A stretch of DNA of 64,000 nucleotides from Fusobacterium varium (GTDB taxonomy: Bacteria; Fusobacteriota; Fusobacteriia; Fusobacteriales; Fusobacteriaceae): NCBI GenBank assembly GCA_900637705.1, contig LR134390.1:2356001-2420000 (forward strand). Reading direction: 5' to 3'. A model generated the notes under the pieces. That model had not been told where the DNA came from and made no database searches. It saw only the letters and a program-made list of their open reading frames with translations. Below, piece by piece: positions 8,121 through 18,423 of this stretch. The number at the start of each line of letters is the position of its first letter. Within the stretch, counting starts at the first letter, position 1. Both the position numbers and the translations under genes were made by a program.

Positions 8121-9425
8121 TTAAATTGAATAAATAACTGCTCTTACTATTACATATATTATCATTACTATAGTTATTGATATTCCATTTCTTATCATAC
8201 TTTTTAAATCTTTTGAACGTGCCAGTCCCATTTGTCCTATCATATCTCCAGTTGGATAAGCAAAAGATGTTATTTGTGAACCTATTAAAAGCACAGTTCC
8301 CCATATGGTCATAGGTAGATTTATATCAGCAACTATATTTTTAAATAAGTCATTTAGTACAACTGATTGTGCTACTGCTGCTCCTGATACTCCAAATATT
8401 CCTACAAGTGTACTTATTATTATAAATCCTATATCTCCACTTACTTCTATTAATGGCTTTAACATATCTCCAAGTGTAGTAAATGCTCCTGTCATTGTTA
8501 CAAATTTTAAGAATGGATCATACAATACAAACATGAAGAACAGCCAGAACATTCTTGTTGCCCCTTTTGTCAAGCTTCCAATAATATCCATCATACTTCT
8601 TCCTGCTGTTAATCCTGTTGTAAAAGCTACTGCAAGCATAACTACAATTGCATATGCTGCTCCTGCTTTTGCATATATACCATATGCCAGCATTCCTATC
8701 ATTACTATGGCAAATACCATTGTTGCCTTATCTATTTCAGGTGTAGACCTAAATTCTTCATCTCTATCCATGTCTTCTGCTGAATATACTTCAATTCCTT
8801 CATACTGTTTCTGCACTTTTTTTCCAGTGTAATAAGTAGTTATAAGTACAAGAATAGTTACTGGTATACCTACATTAGCCAGATATGCCCCATATGTAAG
8901 TCCTGTTATTCCCATCAATGTAATCACTGGAGGAACAAATGGACCTAAAAATAATCCACATGCACCAGCACCATGAAGAATAACTGCCAATGCATTAGGT
9001 GTCAATCCAAAACTTGCAACTATTGGTATCAAAATTGGAGCTATCATAGCATTTGCTCCTGCTAATGTTCCTAAAAGAGAAACTAGCAAAGTTGAAGTCC
9101 CCATTGTAACTATTATAGCTTGATTCTGGCTTTTTATTCCTACTTTTTTTATTAGTATTTCTACTAGATTTCTAGCAACCTTTGTTTCTGTAAGAACTTC
9201 CCCCAATCCTGCTCCCATCATTATGATGAATCCAATAAGACCTAAAAATGATTTCAATCCATTTGCTATTTCATTGGATAAACTTACTGGAGTCTGTCCA
9301 GTTAAAACTGCTCCTACTAAAACGCAAATGATAACTGTAGAAAGTAGATTTTTCCCCTTAAATGCAAGATACAAATAGATAACTAGAGGTAAAAAACCTA
9401 TTAATGCTGGTAACCCAAATATCAT
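8121..9425 (-). CDS. Ion transporter superfamily permease (NhaC/GntP-like)
   Basis: A 434-residue integral membrane protein with about eleven to twelve hydrophobic segments. The two repeat-like halves have re-entrant glycine-rich stretches (MMGAGLGEVLTETKVARNL, HGAGACGLFLGPFVPPV, GVSGAAVAQSVVLNDLF, FAYPTGDMIGQMGLA). These are typical of the IT superfamily carriers for carboxylates or Na+/H+ exchange. A charged cytoplasmic loop lies in the middle (about residues 205-235). The SD AAGGAGGGG precedes the ATG. It is the first gene of a two-gene unit with the serine hydrolase. The substrate is unknown; an organic anion or peptide-like compound is suggested by the partner. Confidence 0.75.
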   Translation of the reverse strand: MIFGLPALIGFLPLVIYLYLAFKGKNLLSTVIICVLVGAVLTGQTPVSLSNEIANGLKSFLGLIGFIIMMGAGLGEVLTETKVARNLVEILIKKVGIKSQNQAIIVTMGTSTLLVSLLGTLAGANAMIAPILIPIVASFGLTPNALAVILHGAGACGLFLGPFVPPVITLMGITGLTYGAYLANVGIPVTILVLITTYYTGKKVQKQYEGIEVYSAEDMDRDEEFRSTPEIDKATMVFAIVMIGMLAYGIYAKAGAAYAIVVMLAVAFTTGLTAGRSMMDIIGSLTKGATRMFWLFFMFVLYDPFLKFVTMTGAFTTLGDMLKPLIEVSGDIGFIIISTLVGIFGVSGAAVAQSVVLNDLFKNIVADINLPMTIWGTVLLIGSQITSFAYPTGDMIGQMGLARSKDLKSMIRNGISITIVMIIYVIVRAVIYSI

Positions 9426-9452
9426 AAAACCCCTCCTTTTTATTTTTATAAA

Positions 9453-9509
9453 AATAAAAAAGACCTAAAATTCACGCATTCAAAAAGAAATGGTAGAATT
9501 TTAGACCTT
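9453..9509 (-). terminator. Terminator hairpin directly upstream of the permease SD
   Basis: AAGGTCTAAAATTC and GAATTTTAGGTCTT form a 14-bp stem with two G-U pairs, followed by TTTTTTATTTTT on the minus strand. It ends the DUF3870 gene. As it lies only about 30 bp before the permease start, it could also act as a leader attenuator. Confidence 0.75.
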
Positions 9510-9542
9510 ACTTACTTAAATGTTTAACTGTAACCAAGTGTT

Positions 9543-9851
9543 TTAATTCTTAGACTTTATATATTTTTTTATTGCATCTTTATATGCCACTATTATTGAT
9601 TTTTGAGAACTTCCTAAATAAGTTCTTTCAACTTCTGCTATTATTTTATCTTGATCTTTTATAAAATTTTTTCCTACAAATATCTCTCTCACAAAAGAAT
9701 TGGTTATTTTTAAGATAGACGATACTTCTATTTCCAAAATTATGTCATCTTTCTCTGAAACTATAAATGCTAAAAAGAATTTGTTGTAATTTTTAGTTAT
9801 AGGATTATCTAAATTAGTTTTCGCATTTCCTACAATATATTTTTTATCCAT
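9543..9851 (-). CDS. DUF3870-type small protein
   Basis: A soluble protein of about 102 residues with the pattern I associate with DUF3870: GNAKTNLDNPITKNYNKFF near the N-terminus, then FVREIFVGKNF, and RTYLGSSQKSIIVAYKDAIKKY near the C-terminus. Function is unknown; family members tend to lie beside amidohydrolases and permeases. I choose the ATG at 9851, which follows GGGGT by 8 bases, over an in-frame TTG five codons earlier. It is monocistronic, with its own terminator. Confidence 0.7.
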   Translation of the reverse strand: MDKKYIVGNAKTNLDNPITKNYNKFFLAFIVSEKDDIILEIEVSSILKITNSFVREIFVGKNFIKDQDKIIAEVERTYLGSSQKSIIVAYKDAIKKYIKSKN

Positions 9852-10050
9852 CTCATTGTACCCCAATAGCTATATTTTTAAATTTAAAAAACATTTTGTA
9901 ATTTATTCTAACATACTAAATTTCAAAAATCAAACTTTTATCTTTATTCTATCATATATATTTTAAATATATTTATTATAATTTTAGGATAAATTATGTA
10001 TATGTAATTTGAAATTTAAAAATTTTATCAGTTTTATAGATGAATTAAAA

Positions 10051-10082
10051 AAAGCTACAGACAAATTAAATTATCTATAGCC
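10051..10082 (-). terminator. Intrinsic terminator of the restriction block
   Basis: GGCTATAGA and TCTGTAGCT pair across an AT loop and are followed by TTTTTTT on the minus strand, 13 bp after the DUF262 gene. The sequence resembles the terminator at 20196-20233, including the shared word CTATAGCCTT on the plus strand. Confidence 0.75.
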
Positions 10083-10094
10083 TTTCAAAATTTT

Positions 10095-11936
10095 TTATAA
10101 ATTATTTGTATTCCATATTTTTTCAGCTAACTTGCAATATAGTTCAGTTCTTTCTTTTACTTCTTTTTTATTGAAGTCTTCTACTGAATGAAAATTTAAA
10201 TTATTATTTTTTATGAAATTTGTGAAATTAGGGTTTGAAATATATGTTTCTTCACATAACGATTGAAGCAGCAAATTTTCACCTTTATATCTTATTTTTT
10301 TCTCTCTAAAATGTTTATCTCCTAAACTTTGATTAGTTCCATTTTGCAACAATACTAAATTTCCTATTGAACTTCTTGTCACTTGAAAATCTTCTTCTGA
10401 ATCAAAGGAGTCTGAATAATCCTTAAAATTACTAGCTATTATATGTTCAATTTCATAATCTTTTCCCTTTGCTTTATTCAAGTATGAATCAATTTTTGAA
10501 GAATGTCCACTTGCTTCCTCAACATAAGAAGTTATTCTAGCCAAGAAATAATGTATTCTTCTTCTATTTTGCTTATTTAAATGATATTCCATTAGTCCTT
10601 CAAATTTATCTGATAAATTGTCTAAAAGATCTGTCAAACATTCTCTTAAAGTATTTAAATCTTTTGAATTTTCACGAATTTTTTTGACATAATTAAAAAT
10701 TCTATATACTACTCCTGAATATCCTAAAAGTTTATAGTTCACAATACTTCTTACTATAAAAATATCTATAAAAGTAGAAACCATCTTTATTTTTTTATCT
10801 ATAATCTCATTAGAATCTGATAACTCAATAGCTGATAAAATAAGCATAGATTGAAGTGTAAAATCCTGATTTGCATTACAATAAACTTCTTTAAAATCTA
10901 AATCCAATTTTGTTTCCAATTCTTTTATTCTTAAATATACTTCACTATATTTTTTTAAGTTCATCTCTATAAAGTTTTCAAAATCTTCTTTGCATCTTAG
11001 TCCCACTTTATTTCTATTTTCTTTAATCCATTTATGATAGGCATTTCCAACTCTTTCAAAATCTTCAGAAGTATACCCTCCATTTGCTTTTTTTGCTCTA
11101 GAACTATTTGCATATTTTGCTCTTATCCAGTTTTTAAAAAATATGCTATCTTCTTCTTTCCCTATACTTTTTAGTTTTATAATAATATCTTTCCAAATCT
11201 CATTTAGCCTACTTCTGTTATTTTCAGAAACATTAGCAATAAGATATCCTTTTAGCATTTCTGTACTATCAAGGCTAAGTCCTCTATCATTCATAGTTTC
11301 AAATATAGTATAAGCCTCATCATCAGATGAAGTAGTTATACTGACTAAAAATACATTATCTTTTAACCAATAAGAAAAATGCAATATATTCTCTGGTGAC
11401 AATCCAATATCCTGAAAAAATTCTTCTATATCTCTATATCTTTCTAAAAGATTGAAACTAGAAGTATTTTCAGAAGCATTTGTAAATTCTTTATACTGAT
11501 TATTAAATAAAGCTTCCATACATTTTTCTCTATCTGGAACTTGAATATTAAAAGTTTTTTTACCATAACTCAAAGAATAAATCAATTGTCCAAAATCATC
11601 TATTTCTTCCAGCAATCCCCATTCTTTCAAATGGATATATAGATATATTATAATCAATGATAAAGATGTAAGTCTTTGCTGCCCATCAACTAAATAAGAA
11701 TTATTATCTTTCTCACTGATTAAAATAGAACCTAGAAAATATGAATTATATGTTTTTACTATTTCAACTTCATCACCAATTGTAAAACTATCATTAAATT
11801 TACTCCATAAATCATTTAATAAATCATCTATGTTTCTTTTTCCCCATCTATATTCTCTTTGATAATCATCTACAAAATATTTCTTTTTATTTAAAATATC
11901 ACTAATACTATATTCTTTAGCTAAAATTTTGTTCAT
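10095..11936 (-). CDS. DUF262 + DUF1524 (GmrSD-type) putative DNA nuclease
   Basis: This 613-residue protein fuses an N-terminal DUF262 domain (ParB-like fold; YFVDDYQREYRW, then DGQQRLTSL at about 84-92) to a C-terminal DUF1524 His-Me/HNH nuclease domain (DYEIEHIIASNF, then SSIGNLVLLQNGTNQSLGD). The architecture is that of GmrSD-type type IV restriction enzymes and related anti-phage effectors. Those use an NTP-driven DUF262 part and an HNH nuclease to attack modified DNA. It is the last gene of the hsd operon region, 39 bp downstream of hsdS and on the same strand. It may therefore add a second restriction activity against DNA that escapes the type I enzyme (inference). The SD TAGGGGA precedes the ATG. 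No break is visible. Confidence 0.88.
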   Translation of the reverse strand: MNKILAKEYSISDILNKKKYFVDDYQREYRWGKRNIDDLLNDLWSKFNDSFTIGDEVEIVKTYNSYFLGSILISEKDNNSYLVDGQQRLTSLSLIIIYLYIHLKEWGLLEEIDDFGQLIYSLSYGKKTFNIQVPDREKCMEALFNNQYKEFTNASENTSSFNLLERYRDIEEFFQDIGLSPENILHFSYWLKDNVFLVSITTSSDDEAYTIFETMNDRGLSLDSTEMLKGYLIANVSENNRSRLNEIWKDIIIKLKSIGKEEDSIFFKNWIRAKYANSSRAKKANGGYTSEDFERVGNAYHKWIKENRNKVGLRCKEDFENFIEMNLKKYSEVYLRIKELETKLDLDFKEVYCNANQDFTLQSMLILSAIELSDSNEIIDKKIKMVSTFIDIFIVRSIVNYKLLGYSGVVYRIFNYVKKIRENSKDLNTLRECLTDLLDNLSDKFEGLMEYHLNKQNRRRIHYFLARITSYVEEASGHSSKIDSYLNKAKGKDYEIEHIIASNFKDYSDSFDSEEDFQVTRSSIGNLVLLQNGTNQSLGDKHFREKKIRYKGENLLLQSLCEETYISNPNFTNFIKNNNLNFHSVEDFNKKEVKERTELYCKLAEKIWNTNNL

Positions 11937-11975
11937 ATATTTTTCCCCTATTATCTTTATATTTTTTATTTTAAA

Positions 11976-13498
11976 TTATAATATTTTTTTTAAAAGTTCT
12001 ATTGCAGGTTCATCATCTTTATTTTGAGTTCCTAATTTTCCTCTAAAAGCTTTATCTAAAATAGATTTTTCAAGTAACTCTATTGCTTCTTCCAATTCTA
12101 CAAGCTCTTTTATTTTACTTTCTTTTTCTAATATTTCATCTAATATTCTTACAATTTCCTTTTGTTCTTCTAATGGAGGAAGAGGAAACATATATTCTTT
12201 TAAAAATTCTGTAGGAACTCTTCTAAAACCTACACTTCCTGTCATATTATATTTTGCTTCTTGTCGAAAACTTTCTTGCCTCAAAAAATTATGTAAAAAT
12301 TTATTATTTAAAATGTAATTTGTTCTTAAAACATGAAATTCTGTAGTTCCATATCCTATTTCATTTTTTAAATTTTAGCTATAACACATTTCCCATTTTC
12401 CATACAAGGTGTTATTTTAGCGAAAAGAATATCATTCTCTAAAAATTGTGTATATCCTTTTTTTAATTTAGAATAACTTTCATATTCAATATTTGATATT
12501 TCTCCTGTTATATCTGAAATAGATCTCATTGGTAAAAATGATATTTTTTCATTCTCATCAATATTTAACATTTTTTTCTTAGGATTTATTTCAATAATAT
12601 ATTCTAATTTTACCCATTTCCATTTACTTGGTATCTCATATGGTTCTTCTTCTTTAGAAATTATCATATTTTGTATATCTTCAATTTTAGGTTTACTTGG
12701 CTTTTTCTTTCCATTTTTTTCAGCTTCAACACATTCTTGTTCCCAATTTTTTATTTTCTCATCATTAATACTTTTTAAAAGTTCTATTGCATCTTCAGTT
12801 TGATTATTTTTTCTCCATTCAACAGTTAATTCTCCCCTAAACGCTTTGTTTAAAATGGATTCTTTTCTGTTTTCAATATTTTCCTTTGCCTCTTGTATCA
12901 ACTCTTTTGCTCTATTTATTTTTTCAAACATAGAATCTAATTTTTCTACTATTCTTTTTTGTTCTTCCAATGGAGGTAAAGGAAATCTTAAATTTTCTGT
13001 ATTTGTTTTATTCAATATTGCTATTGTAGTAGCTACAGCTGAATTTAACATTTGCGATTGAAAAAAATTAGAATTAGCAACATAATAATTATATAATGAA
13101 AAAATTATTTCTTTTTTAGGTACTAAACTATTTATTTGTTGATTAGTAGATACTTCAACTTCTGAATATGCTACTTTTCCAATACTTCCTATGCAACAAA
13201 TAAGTGTTGAATATTTAGGTAAAATTCTAACATTATCTCTAGCTCTTTCATCAATATATTCTTCTGAACTTTTTAAATTTCTTTTTTGATATAAATCACT
13301 TGGCTTAACAAAAAAAATATTTTTATTTTCCCAATATTTTTCATTTGCTTTAGATGGTGTACTCCCTGTAATTACATTATTTACCTTTCCAAGTTTTACC
13401 CACTCCCAATTCTCAGGTATCTCATATGGCTGTTCCTCTTTTGGAATAAGAGCCTCTTTGAGTTTTTCTTCAAAAGTTAATCCTTTTGTTTTAGCCAT
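11976..13498 (-). CDS. hsdS: Type I restriction enzyme specificity subunit, frame broken at an A4 run
   Basis: HsdS recognises the DNA target for both methylation and cleavage. Two target-recognition domains are visible. The first starts at YEIPENWEWVKLGKV and ends with FPLPPLEEQKRIVEKLDSMFEKI. The second starts at YEIPSKWKWVKLEYI and ends with FPLPPLEEQKEIVRILDEI. Each is followed by a coiled-coil spacer and NKAFRGEL-type repeats. The frame breaks at 12373-12376. One extra base changes AKI-stop to AKNLKNEIGYGTTEFHV and yields a 507-residue protein of normal two-TRD layout. Its start overlaps the end of hsdM by 8 bp. Confidence 0.88.
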
Positions 13499-14930
13499 TG
13501 TTTGCCACCTCGCAAAGATTTAACTCTTTTATTACACTTTTAAGCAAATCTATTGCTTCTTCCAATTTGTCTATAGATTCTTGAGCACTTTCAACAGGAT
13601 CAGGCAAATCATCAGAATCAATCATTGAGTCATCTCTTATTAGACCTAAATCCAATGAATAATCTTTTTTTATAACCTCTTCAAGAGTTATTAAATTCCA
13701 TCTCTCTAATTTTTCTTTCTCTTCTACTGAATCAAATGTTTCTTCAAATTCTTCAAAATGACTGCTTGTAAGAGGAGTATTCTTTCCAAAATTTGGCATG
13801 TTAGTTCTTAAATCATAGTACCAGGTTTCTTTTGTATTATTTACATCAGTTCTCCCTCTTTCAAAAAATAATACATTTGTTTTTACACCTTGAGCATAAA
13901 ATATTCCAGTTGGTAATCTTAATACAGTATGAAGATTACACTTATTTAATAAATCCATTCTTATATCTTTACCTACTCCGCCTTCAAACAATACATTATC
14001 AGGAATAATTACAGCTGCTCTAGCTTTTCCTGTTGTTTTCAGAGATCTATAGATGATCTGTAAAAAGTTTAATTGTTTATTTGAAGTTTCATGAACCAAA
14101 TCATCTCTTGTTACCCTTTCTCCACCTTTTTTAGTTCCAAATGGTGGATTTGAAAGGATAAGATCAAAATTTCTAAGCTGTTTCCCTGTTTCTGACAAAG
14201 AATCTCCTTGAATAAAATTTCCATTTATTCCATGAAGCAATGCATTCATTATTCCTAATCTATGTGTATCTGGCACAAGTTCACAAGCAGAAAAAGCTTC
14301 TGTTGCTTGAAATTCTCTTTCTTCATCTGTTACTGGTCTTTCTTTAGTACCAAAATAGTCATCATATTTTCTTCTCAAATATTTATCTGCTTCTATTATA
14401 AACCCAAATGTTCCTGCTGCTGGGTCACATATTCTTTCCCCCAACTCTGGTTTTATGATTCTCACAATTGAATCAATAAGAACTCTAGGAGTAAAATATT
14501 GTCCTGCTCCTGATTTTTTTTCAGAAGCATTTTTTTCTAAAAGTCCTTCATATAAATCCCCTAAATCTTCTTTATCAACAGAATACCAATCAATTTTATT
14601 AATTTCATTAAAAATCTTTTTTAAATTTGCTGGTTCCTCAATTTTAGTTTGAGCATTTCTATATATAATTCCAAGTTTACCATCAATTTGCCCCAAATCT
14701 AACAAACATTTTTGATAATTATTTTTTAATTCTATTCCTTCTAACTTTGCTAATTCCTTCCACCTATATTTCAAAGGAATTCCTATTTTTTCTTCATTTT
14801 CTAATTCTGAAGACATTTTTAAAAACAGTATATATGTTAATTCAGTCACATATTCATGATATGTAATCCCATCATCTCTCAAAACATTACATAAATTCCA
14901 TAACTTTTGCACTACTTCATTACTTGTCAT
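13491..14930 (-). CDS. hsdM: Type I restriction-modification DNA methyltransferase subunit (N6-adenine)
   Basis: HsdM transfers a methyl group from SAM to adenine in the sequence chosen by HsdS. The 479-residue protein has an N-terminal HsdM_N helical region (about 1-125). The methylase core follows, with SAM-binding motif I DPAAGT (169-174) and catalytic motif IV NPPF (261-264), the gamma-class order. The motifs SGAGQYFTPR and LRLPTGIFYAQGVKTNVLFF are also typical. The SD GGGAGA precedes the ATG. It lies 13 bp after hsdR and overlaps hsdS, so all three are co-transcribed. The gene is intact as written. Confidence 0.96.
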   Translation of the reverse strand: MTSNEVVQKLWNLCNVLRDDGITYHEYVTELTYILFLKMSSELENEEKIGIPLKYRWKELAKLEGIELKNNYQKCLLDLGQIDGKLGIIYRNAQTKIEEPANLKKIFNEINKIDWYSVDKEDLGDLYEGLLEKNASEKKSGAGQYFTPRVLIDSIVRIIKPELGERICDPAAGTFGFIIEADKYLRRKYDDYFGTKERPVTDEEREFQATEAFSACELVPDTHRLGIMNALLHGINGNFIQGDSLSETGKQLRNFDLILSNPPFGTKKGGERVTRDDLVHETSNKQLNFLQIIYRSLKTTGKARAAVIIPDNVLFEGGVGKDIRMDLLNKCNLHTVLRLPTGIFYAQGVKTNVLFFERGRTDVNNTKETWYYDLRTNMPNFGKNTPLTSSHFEEFEETFDSVEEKEKLERWNLITLEEVIKKDYSLDLGLIRDDSMIDSDDLPDPVESAQESIDKLEEAIDLLKSVIKELNLCEVANNG

Positions 14931-14943
14931 TTTTATCTCCCTA

Positions 14944-17900
14944 CTAGTTTAATATTATTTCCTTACTAATTACATTTAAAATTTCATCTAACATACCTTC
15001 TAAATTTTTATCAACTTTTGAATATCCCCCATATGTTTCTTTTAATATTCCACCTTCAAAGTCTTCCTTAGTTAGATATCCATCACTTCTTAAGAGACTC
15101 TCTATTCTTTCAAGAATAGTCTTTTGTTTTGGAGACCAATTTTTTAGTCTCTTTATTTTAATCATAACATCATTTATTTTTTCTTCTCTGTCTATAATAG
15201 GAGATCCATAAATTGCATTTTTAATAAAAGTCAGCATATCTGCTAAAATATCTTCATTTTTTACTTGCTTATATGCAGCATTTAAATTTGCTTTACTATA
15301 TCCTTCAAGATCAAGAATTTTTGTAATCTCTTCTAAATCTGTTTTTTTGAAATCCTGAGGTGATTTTTTAAAATTTTAATTGCTTCTATCTTATCTGAAG
15401 AATTTAAAATATATTTTCTAAAACCTTCCAAATAGTCTTCTGGTCTCTCCGCTTTTCCAAAATCTTGTTTAATATATTTTATTTCGTCTGTATGTTCATA
15501 AATTACTTTTTCTTTTTCTGCTATTTTTAACCCATCTAAGTGTAAGAGGAATTTTTTTTCTTTCATCAATGTTTCATATATTTTTTCTTTAGGAGTATTC
15601 TTCAGATAATCTATATACTCATCAATATCAGATATTTCTTCTCCTCTCATATAGCCAGAAAAAGTTTTTAAGTGATCTGAACCAGCTTTTTTTATTCTAT
15701 TTTTTTTCCTTTGAATTCTTCCTATTACCTCATCTAAAAGATATCCTATATTTTTATCATTTCCATCAATTTTATCCAAATCCCCAAGGAGTTTTTTCAA
15801 GTTTATTTTAGGATCTGCCACAACTGGTTTCATATCTGTATAATCTTTTAAATCTGAGTAAATATCAACTGCATCATAAATTTTAAAATATTCCTTATTT
15901 ATTTCTTCACATAATCTTGTAGCTCTTCCTATCATTTGCTCATATAGAATTCTACTTCTTACTTTTCTTAAAAATACAAGATTACAAATTTTAGGAACAT
16001 CTATTCCTGTAGTTAAAAGATCCACTGTAACTGCTATCGTTGGATAATTCTCATTTTTAAATTTTTTATAAGTTTATCAACATCTTTTACTGATCCTGTA
16101 ATCTTTTCTATCATATCATTATTCATAGAATACATCTCAAGTTTATCAAATTCTTCTCTCAATATTCTAACCAACATATCAGCATGTTCATCAGTAGCTG
16201 CAAATACAAGAGTCTTTTCAGGTCCTTCTGGATTTATATAATTTACCAATGCTGAACAAACAGCTCTATTAAATCCTTCAGTTATGACTTTAGTATTAAA
16301 CTTATCCACATCAAAATCAAGTTCATCTTTTAAATCTTTTATTACTTTTATCTCTTGTGTTTCTGAATCAAAAACTTTTATTTCACTTCCTTTTTCAAAG
16401 TGAATTCCATCACTGGATAATCTGGTAATAATTCTATATGGTGGTTCAAAATCAACAAGATTTCCATCTAAAACAGCTTGTCTATATGAATATTGATATA
16501 CAGGTTCTCCAAATATCTCATAAGTATGAACTGCTGGTGTTGCTGTCAAAGCTATTTTATCTGCTTCAAAATAATCTATGACACTACGATATTTACTTTG
16601 ATATTCTTTTTCATCATTAAAAAATGCTTCTTCCTCAGTTGGAATTCTGTCTAAAATGTATCCCCTGTGAGCTTCATCTATTACAATACAGTCATATTGT
16701 CCAACTGTAATTGCATCATCATTTGAATACAATACTCTTTTTATAAGCCCTTGAACAGTGGCTACATGTATTTTTGTAGTATCTTCCGGTTTTTTATCTT
16801 TTAATCCTTTAATATCATAGATTTCAGAAATTTTTAATTGCTGATCTACTTTAACATTATCAAAGGTATCTTTTGCCTGCTCTCCCAAACTTGCTCTATC
16901 TACTACAAATAATATTCTATTATATTTTTTACTTTTTAATAACCTGTATAAAATAGCTAGAGCTGTTCTTGTCTTTCCGGTTCCAGTAGCCATAGTTAAA
17001 AGAACTTTATTTTGTCCTTTTATAAGTGCTTCTTCCACAGCTTTTACTGCTTCTATTTGATAATTTCTAAGACCTAATCCACTTTTAGATTTCAGATATT
17101 CCATAGGTTCATCCTGTAAAAGTTTATTAGCTAGCATTTCATCTTTAGCTAATAATTCTTTTAGATCTCTTGGAGAATAAAATCCTTTTAAAGCCTTAGG
17201 AGCATTTTTTTGTCTTCTTCCATCTAAAAACCATATTCCTGACTTATCTATCAATTCTTTATTATATGCTCTTCCATTACTTGAGAACATAAAGGGAGCT
17301 TTATATTCACCCAAAAAAGGAGCTTCATCACAAAGCTTAATTCCATCTGGTATTATCACTCCTTTAGAATACATTCTGCTCTCTCTTTTTAAAGCATTTC
17401 CTACATCAACTTTTTTTCTTTTAGCTTCTAGAGTTCCATAGAGAGTATTTCCATAAAAAAGAGCATAATCAACATATCCATTTTTTCCATCCTCTTTTAT
17501 ACATGGCCATTCCGCTATTGCCATAAATCTACTCTTTTCAGGCATGGTTTTGTTAGATTTATAATTAAGTTTAATTGTATCTGCTTCCCACCCTGCGTCT
17601 CTTAACTGCTGATCTATTAAAGCTCTTGTTTCTTCTTCAGTTAATTCAACACTTTTTTTATTTTTTATCAACTTAATTCTTTCTTCTGATGTTCTAAAAG
17701 AAAGTTGCTCCGGCACTAACTCATCAAACTTTTTCTTTTCTTCTTGTACTTTTGATAAAAGTTTTTCATAAGCTTCCTTATAATCAACTCGCTCTGGTTT
17801 TTTATATTGAACTGATTCTGAATTAAAAGAATAATCACTTCCATAAATTTCATTAAACCAACCACAAAGTTTTACTACTAATGACAAAAGAGTCTCAGCT

Positions 17901-18208
17901 TCGCTTTCATTTCCAGACATATTATGTACAGCTGTATTTCCTTTTTTTCTAATAAGTTGTAGTATATTTTCTATATCTTCTGGAATTAAATCATATGTTT
18001 TTAAAATTTTTATTCTATCAAGTTGACTTCCACTTTCTGGTTCGTTTAATTTTTCAACCTTTAACATTGACTTTGCTATATATTCTCCAAGCTGCCTTAT
18101 TTTTATAATTGCAGTATTAGGATCCTTATGAAGAGTATACTCTGCCATCTCTCCAATTTTAGCTAAAATATTCCAGTCTTTTTTTAAAAATTGAAAATTT
18201 GTATACAT
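14944..18208 (-). CDS. hsdR: Type I restriction enzyme motor/nuclease subunit (EcoEI type), frame broken at two A6 runs
   Basis: HsdR is the ATP-driven DNA translocase and endonuclease of the complex. Domains in order are: an N-terminal DUF4145-like helical region (about 1-130); a PD-(D/E)xK HsdR_N nuclease (GYVDYALF then GTLEAKRK, about 250-270); an SF2 helicase with Walker A MATGTGKTRTA and DEAH box VIDEAHRGY; helicase motif VI GRATRLC; and an EcoEI-type C-terminus. The frame breaks at 16062-16067 and 15364-15369. One added base in each run restores KKFKNENYPTIAVTVDL and KKSPQDFKKTDLEE, giving 1088 residues. The start at 18208 follows GGAGGGG and is preferred over an ATG five codons upstream. 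As written it would be inactive as a translocase. Confidence 0.9.
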
Positions 18209-18370
18209 TCTTTTCCCCTCCATATTTTAAAATTCATATTTATTTTAAATATATGCTCTATTTTAATTTTTATTGTATATTTTTCTCCATTACTTTTAAT
18301 TGTATCATTTTTTAAAAGGGATTAATAGTTCTTCTTTAATCTAATTTTAACTATTATTTCTCTAATTACA

Positions 18371-18395
18371 AAAAATACTACAGATTTCTCTGTAG
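18371..18395 (-). terminator. Intrinsic terminator
   Basis: CTACAGA and TCTGTAG pair around the loop, with a T run on the minus strand side. It ends the gene at 18424-20067. Confidence 0.7.
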
Positions 18396-18423
18396 CATTC
18401 ATAATAATATTTTTTATAATATT

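Noticed and set aside
8305-8832. 175-codon plus-strand frame
   Set aside because: It lies wholly opposite the permease gene at 8121-9425, has low-complexity composition and no SD; a shadow of the real gene.
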